From positions 83,762,049 through 83,826,048 of the forward strand of contig OZ010574.1 in NCBI GenBank assembly GCA_963932145.1: DNA of 64,000 nucleotides, written 5' to 3'. This document shows positions 57,707 through 64,000 of the stretch, piece by piece (positions within the stretch are counted from its first letter, which is position 1; every line of letters begins with the position of its first letter). The position numbers were made by a program, and so were the translations under genes. A model generated the notes under the pieces. It did no database searches and had not been told where the DNA came from. It saw nothing but the letters and a program-made list of their open reading frames with translations. This DNA is from Acanthosepion lycidas (lineage: Eukaryota > Mollusca > Cephalopoda > Sepiida > Sepiidae).

Positions 57707-58895
57707 ACCTAAGGTTAGAAATGGCATCATAACACTTTCCACTGACAAAAAAAAAAAAAAAAAAAATTACATAGATAAAGCCCTTCGTAAAGTGTGGGTT
57801 GTACTTGTCAGAACAATTTTTGTATCTCTTTGAGGCATGGACTTCCAGGAATCCCTTCAATTAGTCTACTGGATTTTTTTCCAACTAATCCTAGCACTCC
57901 AACTACAACAGGGATTGTTGATGTTCCCATATGCCACATTTTTGAGATTTCTATTTCAAGGTCCTTGTATTTTGACAGCTTTTTGAATATCTTCAAAATT
58001 GCAGTCAGCAGGGACTGCCATATCAATAAGGAGGCACAGTTGGCTTTGATTGTTCTGTCAGTGTGTATTATGTAGTCCCATAGAATTGTAACAGGTCCTA
58101 TCTCCGTAACCGGGTCTGGGTGGTGTTCATACCAGTTTCTTTCAGTTTCCTTCCCGTAGAAGTTGCATATTTTCCAGTGCAGATATTAACCCACTCTGTC
58201 ATGCCGGGTTTTATATTCAGTAGCTGCCAATATCGTGCAACCTGATACAAGATGATCAACCGTTTCTGTATATTTATCACAGAATCTTCATTTTGGGCTA
58301 ACACAATATTTTAGTATATGTGCTTGATAATTTGTAGTTAGCAAGCATTAGTCCTTTGCAGCAAGGATAAAACCTTCAGTTTCAGCTTTCAACCCTGCAC
58401 TACATAACCACTGATGGATACAGGTTTTGTCTATGTCAGCTTGTTTGGTACGGGCAGAGTATTGGCCATGAAGCAGTTTATTTTGCATTGGTTGTATTTA
58501 TCTTTGCTGTCTTTTTAAAGTATTTTGCAGTTTCAGCCGGTGTATTGTGCTGTACTTGCATTTCTGCACCCATTTGAAACTTCATTTTGAATTTGTTGGC
58601 TTCTTTTATTACGAAGTAAAGACGCTTACTATTTTCATGTTCCTTGATACATATCATCATCCCGTCTTCTGCAGTTTCCAAGTATCTTTTGAGGCCAACT
58701 GTTGTAGTTTTGTAGGACAGTTCTAGTTGAACTAATCCTCTGCCTCCTTCGGATTTGGGCACATACAGACGATCAATGTCAGCTTTGGGATGATGCATGC
58801 AGTAGCAAGTGAGAAGCTTTCTCATTTTGGCGTCCATTTGCTTAATTTCAGCTATGGCCCAGTTAAGGACATTAAAGCTGTATTGCACCACAGGG
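57707..58895 (-). mobile_element. RLE-type LINE (R2/R4-like), copy 2, 5'-truncated
   Basis: Closely matches 903-2122 in inverted orientation. It is truncated at its 5' side at the equivalent of position 903, next to an (ATT)n tract. It carries the RT C-terminus (MVQYSFNVLNWAIAEIKQMD, VGLKRYLETAEDGMMICIKE), then a deletion near 58480 breaks the frame. In the zinc motif a Cys codon has become TGA. About 44 bp of the endonuclease region is missing near 58030. A T/A-homopolymer (A21-type) lies near 57747-57769, where copy 1 has a shorter run. Confidence 0.85.
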
Positions 58896-58918
58896 ATTAT
58901 TATTATTATTATTATTGT
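58896..58918. repeat. (ATT)n tract at LINE 5' junction
   Basis: Six or so ATT units abut the truncated 5' end of the inverted RLE-type LINE. Confidence 0.85.
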
Positions 58919-59194
58919 ATTAATTTTTCATTATTGCAGTTATTTTATCTTTGCTATTTACAGCTACATTTTTCTCTTTTTCTCTTTGAATTTCTGGAAT
59001 GTGGAGATATCATTATTTACATTCTGAATAATGTTTTCATCTTTGTTTTTCTTATCACAATGCCTCCTAAACTTCTTCAGGTGTCTGTTGAATCACATGA
59101 CCCTGAACATTCACCTATCATGATAGATGGGGTCTTCTCTCAAGCAAGCTCCTTGCCTTGAACATCTATTGAGCCTCACCCCAGACCTCAAGTG

Positions 59195-59560
59195 AAACAT
59201 ATATACAAGCTTTTACTAAAGATGCTGGGAAAATGGTTGATTTATTTTACTACTCCAGTAAATATCTGGTTCCCCCTCCTGCATTGCAAGAGCAAGATCA
59301 GACCAAAATGGAGTATTACTGCCATATATGAGCTGAAACTTCCCTCCTATCACTTGCCTATTGCAATAGAGTTCAGATGTGTCTATTTGACCTTGTGGAT
59401 GATGAATTATTTTCTACCCTACAGCCACTTGCCAGAGACAAAATCTCACAAGCCTCTCATTACTCTATTGCTATTTCTATAGAATGTGCACTGACAAGTT
59501 ACATTCCTTGGTTCCACCAGCCTTGACCTTTGCAAGTGGGACCTGCTATGATAATAACAA
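59195..59560 (+). mobile_element. LINE family B fragment
   Basis: Reads AGATGCTGGGAAAATGGTTG, KSKIRPKWSITAIYELKLPS in one frame, then LLYCYFYRMCTDKLHSLVPP and ALTFASGTCYD in another. This is the same order as the 48450 copy. Confidence 0.65.
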
Positions 59561-59769
59561 CAAAGATAAGGACATTAGTCTGAATGTAACTATATATATA
59601 TAGTTTTTGCTAATCATTATTAATTCTTTCTTCTGATAAATGGTTTTCATTGCAACTGTTCAGACAATCAGTACATATCAGAAATGAAGAATAATCTTTC
59701 AAACATCTCATTTCCCTCAGGAAGCCAATCTTACCATAATCACTGCTCTTACTAGTTGAGCTACAAGTA

Positions 59770-60350
59770 TCACACCAGAAGGTTTTTCTCATGTTTAAGT
59801 CCATCCTTCACATCTGCACTTCTACCATTCATCGAATACTATTGCCATATATGGTCTGGTGGCTCCTCTGAAAATCTTGAGGTTCTCAACAAAATCCAAA
59901 GACGGATATGCAATGCAGTCACTCCTGACTTGGGATCTTGACTCCAGTCACATTCTCACTGGTGTAATGTGACTTCCCTCTGTTCTATAAATATTTTCAT
60001 GGCATCTGCTCTGATGATTTAAGCATGCTACTAGGTTGGCATCTCATTCACACCCTTTTACTGGTAAAATATAAAAAATGTAACTGTCTGTTCTATTCCA
60101 GCAGTATTTTTTCTCACACTTCCTGAAAGTGGAACTCCCTTCTTTTTACTTGCTTCCCAAATAACTATAATCTTCAAAAATTTAAATGTAATGTCAATCA
60201 ACATCTTCTGTTGCCTTGATCCTCATTCTTCTTTTTAACCTTTCCTCAATCCCTCCTATACACAGTCTTTTCCCTTAGTTAAACACTGTGTAGCACCATG
60301 CATACTAGTGGCACTCCCACCTTGCCTGGGGTCAATTGCTTAAAAAAAAC
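59770..60350 (+). mobile_element. CR1-like LINE family A, 3' fragment
   Basis: Encodes IEYYCHIWSGGSSENLEVL, NKIQRRICNAVTPDLGS and a stop, then TCTATAAATATTTTCATGGC and the tail. It ends CCTGGGGTCAATTGCTTAAA. Diverged from the 47735 copy. Confidence 0.75.
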
Positions 60351-60689
60351 AGAGAAAAATATGCTTCACTGTAGACAGAAGATTATATTTAACAATATCA
60401 TCTTATTACATATTTGTTTTCCTCCAATACTCAACACTGCTATATGCAATGCAATTGGTTTGTCTATATACACTAAACATATTCATAGTAACTTTTAATT
60501 TTTCAGTTGTGTTTCTTACAATTTAATATCAGCTACTTTTTGCAACTACCAATACCATCATTCCACATTTATTTGTAAACTGCACAGATCAGGAATGAAT
60601 TAGAGCATCAAGCTATTACTATCAATAACACTAGTGTATACAGGTAGGAAGTGTTTTATTTAATGACTGAAAATGTTGTAGAAATCTGA

Positions 60690-61000
60690 AAGTACTTTTG
60701 AAGGTTGCTTTAGAAGGTAGCATTTGGAAGGCAGCATTTGGAAGGCATCTTTTGCTATTCAGTGGAACAGCCAAAGATACCTTCCAAAAGTTAAACAATG
60801 TAATCTAAATCAATAGAAACAACATGGTGCGTATTGAAAACAAAAGGGAAAGAGAGAGTAACCTACTTAACAAACTTGGCAGAACAGAAACTAGGTGTAA
60901 CAGTAAAGAGATAGACATTACTTCAAGCTACAAAGAATAGAAAGTTGTGGAGAGCCATAATGACTCATGTTTCAAAGAGACACAGCACATAAAAGAAGAT
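60690..61000 (+). mobile_element. LINE 3' relic, family C
   Basis: Retains CCAAAGATACCTTCCAAAAG (the AKDTFQK block), GTAACCTACTTAACAAACTT, then AGAAAGTTGTGGAGAGCCAT and TTTCAAAGAGACACAGCAC at the end. The middle is deleted. Confidence 0.65.
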
Positions 61001-61019
61001 GTATACAAAAAGAATGTTT

Positions 61020-61195
61020 AATTTGTGAAACCAGCTCCATCAAGTCTAAAGTCTACTGTTATCTATCCTACATATCATTATAATATGCCCTTTTTACTTA
61101 TTTCCTTTATGCCCTTACAACAATTTCATTTGATAGTCCTCTACCTTGAGTCACTCTTGGGCCTTGTATGAGGTGAAAAATACCATTAAGAAAAT
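61020..61195 (+). mobile_element. LINE family B 3' terminus
   Basis: Contains ATCATTATAATATGCCCTTT and CTCTACCTTGAGTCACTCTT with GGGCCTTGTATGAGG. It serves as the empty-site comparison for the solo LTR at 51930. Confidence 0.65.
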
Positions 61196-61339
61196 GCATC
61201 AAATATGATTGTCTCAGGTACCTGGGAGGTGTGGAATAAGTTTATATGATTAGATTTAATCTTCTGCAACCATTGATTGTTGTAGAGGAATTTGTACAGA
61301 CATTTTCATGGTAAAAGAGATTTCCTTCCATGAAAAGAC

Positions 61340-61655
61340 ATTAGTTCAAATCTTACAGAGAGGTTATACTTCATTTTGAAGAAGTTGAAATTGCCAATTG
61401 TAACCATAAGGTCTATGCTAGCAGTTTGTCTTCTGTCAATTCTCTCTTGTGGAATTCTTTCAGTTTCTTGCTTTCAAATCAAATTCGATCTATAAAATTT
61501 AATGTCAACCATTTTCTTCTATTTCCTTAATGTCTTTTATTTTAATATCTTCTCACCTTAATAATGTTTTTTTTCTTGGGTTCTTTCTCACTCAGTAACC
61601 ACTTGTACCTTAGTGGCGTTATTGCCTTACTTCAGGTAAAATGACTAAAAGTAAA
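61340..61655 (+). mobile_element. CR1-like LINE family A 3' terminus
   Basis: Shows AATTGTAACCATAAGGTCTA, TCTTGTGGAATTCTTTCAGT, and ends CAGTAACCACTTGTACCTTA, then TTCAGGTAAAATGACTAAAA. Confidence 0.65.
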
Positions 61656-61679
61656 TCAGGAAGAGGCGATAATCCCAAT

Positions 61680-61985
61680 ATGAGTCACCATTGGGAAATA
61701 TCTGAAACCATGTCACAGGTTAACAAAAGAGTGAAATTAGGGAGATTAAACTGTTTGGAAGTCATCAATGGTTGGGCTAGCACATAGTCAAGCTGAGTGA
61801 TTGCTTCAGTGAATTCAACTTCTTCAATTATTAAGATCATCTAAGTGTATGTATTTTTTCCCAAAAACTGTAACTAATGTCTGCTCAGCATAGTTGCTGT
61901 ATAAACTATAGGTTGGTGCTGTGGTATTAGAGAGACAAAAATGTGCCCGAAAAGGTGTTTGCTGATCTCAACTAGTAGATGGTCA
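61680..61985 (+). repeat. Unidentified dispersed repeat, copy 2
   Basis: Partner of 53150-53395 by shared AAACTGTAACTAA, CAGCATAGTTG and GTATAAACTA blocks. Confidence 0.5.
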
Positions 61986-62233
61986 TACTCCAAAACAAGT
62001 AGTGAGCCATTGCTAAATTTTGTTTTGTTATAGTGGAAATAATTTTAAATCGCCAAAGTTAGGGATTAAATGAATGTACCTTTTGTCCATTTTTTTCTTT
62101 TATTTTTGTTTCTCAGACATTGATGTTTTTTTTTTTTCCTTTTTACTCTTTCAGTTTCATTTCTAGGTCAATGTTTTTTCTTTTTAAATGTTTTTCTCTC
62201 CCTTTTACATGCAAGCTCTTGCTTTTGTTTCAG

Positions 62234-62311
62234 CATCAGCAATACCCTATGAAGGCTTTGATCATTGAAAACCTGGAGAAGGACATTGAGGACATTAAAG
62301 TAACCAATGAG
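62234..62311 (+). CDS. Candidate internal exon 3 of a host gene, coiled coil
   Basis: This 78-bp segment has a long pyrimidine tract and acceptor (CTTTTGTTTCAG) and a near-consensus donor (GAG|GTAAGG). It is open in phase 0 for 26 codons, HQQYPMKALIIENLEKDIED then IKVTNE, and joins exon 2 (ends phase 0) without a frame change. Hydrophobic residues in LIIENLEKDIEDIKV suggest a coiled coil continuing from exon 2. It is the strongest of the three exons. The protein is not recognised; other exons must lie outside the window or be hidden in the 44-kb intron. Confidence 0.7.
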
Positions 62312-63365
62312 GTAAGGAGAAATTTTGAAATATCATGATAAAATGGATGATAGGAGAAATAGTAGCCGTGAGAGAGAAACTCAGATTTGCATGCAGTAAA
62401 ACAAAGGAACGACACTGAGGAAAATACAAAAATACAAATCAGCCTGCAGATGAATAATTTTATATACAGTGTAAACCAGGAAAATGTAAAACAAATTTAT
62501 ACGATAAAGAAAAACTAATATTCAACAGGGGAAAAAAAATCAGTATATTTTATAAGAGTTACTACATGTTGAACTTGGAAACAAAAATATACAGCCCTGG
62601 AAATGACCAAATGCTTGGATCAGGTAATTCTCATTTGTTAGGCATTTAAAAAAATTGGTTAGGCTAAGAACTTTTTCAGTATTAATTCCATTAATTCTTT
62701 AGAAATATATATATGTGTGTGTGCATTCTCCAGCGGAGATTATATTTTTCTTTGAATCTGCACATTCATGTAATTACATCTGTCTGCCAATAGGCATAAT
62801 TTGAAACTTTAAAAAAAAAAAATAGCGTGTCTACTCAAACACATGCATCAACTAAAATAATATTTAGAGAAATAAAAAATAATGTTAAATTATAAATGAA
62901 ATCCATTAATTCCTCAGAAATTACTTTTATATTTAATTTCAGATATGAAAATGAATTATCAGCAGGTTTGGACCTTAAAGTAGATATTGATGAGAGAGTG
63001 CACAGCTATATATATACGTTATATATACATACGTGTGTGTGTGTATGCATGTACATATACACCATCAAATTATTCATACAGGCATCAATTTTGAATATTT
63101 TTATCCGTTTCTCAGAACCTCATGTTTGTATGATACCAGGTTTTTATATGTTAATAAGCACAAAAAAAGAATATAAAATTCAATTTGCAGACCAATAGGT
63201 TAAATACAACAAATTTGACATGTGTATTATGCAAAAAAGAAAAGACAAAATTATTTGTAAAATAGAAAATATCATTTTAAATGGATTGATTTGTGTAAGT
63301 ATAAGTAATTTACATAATTATTTTATCGTTGAAGCCTTCTAGACTATTTATTCAGTAGAATATTT
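62312..63365 (+). other. Intronic AT-rich sequence
   Basis: No gene recognised. A (GT)n tract lies near 63032-63042. Confidence 0.4.
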
Positions 63366-63437
63366 GTGATAATTCCAGCAAAGAACATCATCTGGTGCAT
63401 AGAGTGTCACCATTGTTATTCTTATGTTAACAACATG

Positions 63438-64000
63438 ATGGGGAAGACAAAGGAGCTTTGTATTAACTTGAGACAGAAAATTATTAACTTCCACATGCCA
63501 GGAAATAGTTACAGCACTATTTCAAACTGGTTAGCTATCCCTAGATCTATAGTACAATTCGTTACAATGAAGTTTAAAAAGTTTGGCAGAACACAGAACT
63601 TGTCTGGGCATGGAAGAAAACCCAAATTGTCATCGAGAACTGCACAAAAATTACAAGGTTAATATAAACCCAAGAGTTGTTTTGAAAGACATCATCAAAA
63701 GTTTGAATATGATTGGTATCAGCATAAATACTTGCACAATACAACGTTGTTAAAACAGAAATGGGTTGTATGGGAACCGACCATGATGAACCCCTCTTTA
63801 CAAAACATGTTATATTGTTGCCTAATTTAACTTTGCCAAAACATTCTTAGACAAAGAAAATTGCTTTGGGGAACAAGTACTATGGATTGATGAAACAAAA
63901 ATTGAGCTTTTTGGACATAATGATGTACAGAAGATTTGGAGCAAGAAAGGTGATGCTTTCCTCTCAAAGAAAAGTGGCAACATTAAAACATGGAGGTGGC
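63438..64000 (+). pseudogene. Tc1-like transposase, frameshifted, 3' end outside window
   Basis: The start at 63438 (MGKTKELCINLRQKIINFHM) matches the usual Tc1 start. The helix-turn-helix DNA-binding domain follows (NSYSTISNWLAIPRSIVQF, LSGHGRKPKLSSRTAQKL). A frameshift near 63655 moves the frame: NINPRVVLKDIIKSLNMIG, then YIVA, NFAKTFLDKENCFGE and WIDETKIELFGHNDVQKIW, where the Asp of WIDETK is the first catalytic DDE residue. Two in-frame TGA/TAA codons and further stops occur between blocks. The remaining catalytic residues lie beyond the window. It would cut and paste at TA sites, but this copy cannot code for a working enzyme. Confidence 0.85.

Noticed and set aside
59081..59160. Small protein MPPKLLQVSVESHD... 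near 59.06 kb
   Set aside because: A short open stretch without splice support, lying between LINE fragments. No family was recognised.
1..64000. CRISPR array or bacterial operon
   Set aside because: No evenly spaced identical repeats with unique spacers. The regular repeats present (31 bp, 32 bp) are spacer-less tandem arrays, and gene structure and introns are eukaryotic.

Overview
This window is animal nuclear DNA. It is AT-rich, gene-poor and full of old transposon copies, with spliceosomal introns many kilobases long. The repeat mix suggests a mollusc, most likely a coleoid cephalopod such as an octopus or squid: tRNA-derived SINEs, CR1/Jockey-type LINEs, LINEs with a restriction-like endonuclease, Penelope-like elements, Ty1/copia, Tc1/mariner and many (AT)n and (ATT)n tracts. 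The organism is inferred from this style, not from a diagnostic gene.

Host gene. The only plausible host coding sequence is three short plus-strand exons with clean splice sites at 4771-4851, 18331-18410 and 62234-62311. Each stays open in one frame, and the last two join in phase and read as coiled coil. They are probably internal exons of one long gene with introns of about 13 kb and 44 kb, so most of the window would be intron. Exon phases show that at least one exon between the first two was not found. I could not identify the protein.

Layout. 1-2.1 kb: 3' part of an RLE-type LINE. 2.8-6.8 kb: LINE and SINE debris, exon 1, a degenerate pyrimidine-rich repeat and a 31-bp minisatellite. 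7.1-11.2 kb: two copies of a CR1-like LINE on the minus strand, one nearly full length with endonuclease and reverse transcriptase. 11.5-18.8 kb: LTR-like, SINE and LINE remnants, exon 2 and a probable solo LTR. 19.4-22.2 kb: a 60-bp palindrome, a GC-rich structured island and two Penelope-like fragments. 23.0 kb: a MITE with iterated end motifs. 27.8-29.2 kb: a tandem duplication with a SINE in only one copy. 31-35 kb: a SINE and LINE fragments. 35.5-37.9 kb: a dead Ty1/copia pol. 40.5-49.4 kb: LINE fragments, a mariner-like transposase remnant and large (AT)n arrays. 50.6-61.7 kb: stacked LINE fragments, a solo LTR nested in one of them, a Penelope-like element, and a second RLE-type LINE inverted relative to the first. 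62.2 kb: exon 3. 63.4 kb to the end: a frameshifted Tc1 transposase running off the window.

No mobile element here looks autonomous: every long coding region carries stops, frameshifts or lost catalytic residues. The most unusual unexplained object is the GC-rich island at about 19.54-19.79 kb, set between (AT)n tracts. It is predicted to be highly folded, and one edge resembles the branch-point recognition region of U2 snRNA.
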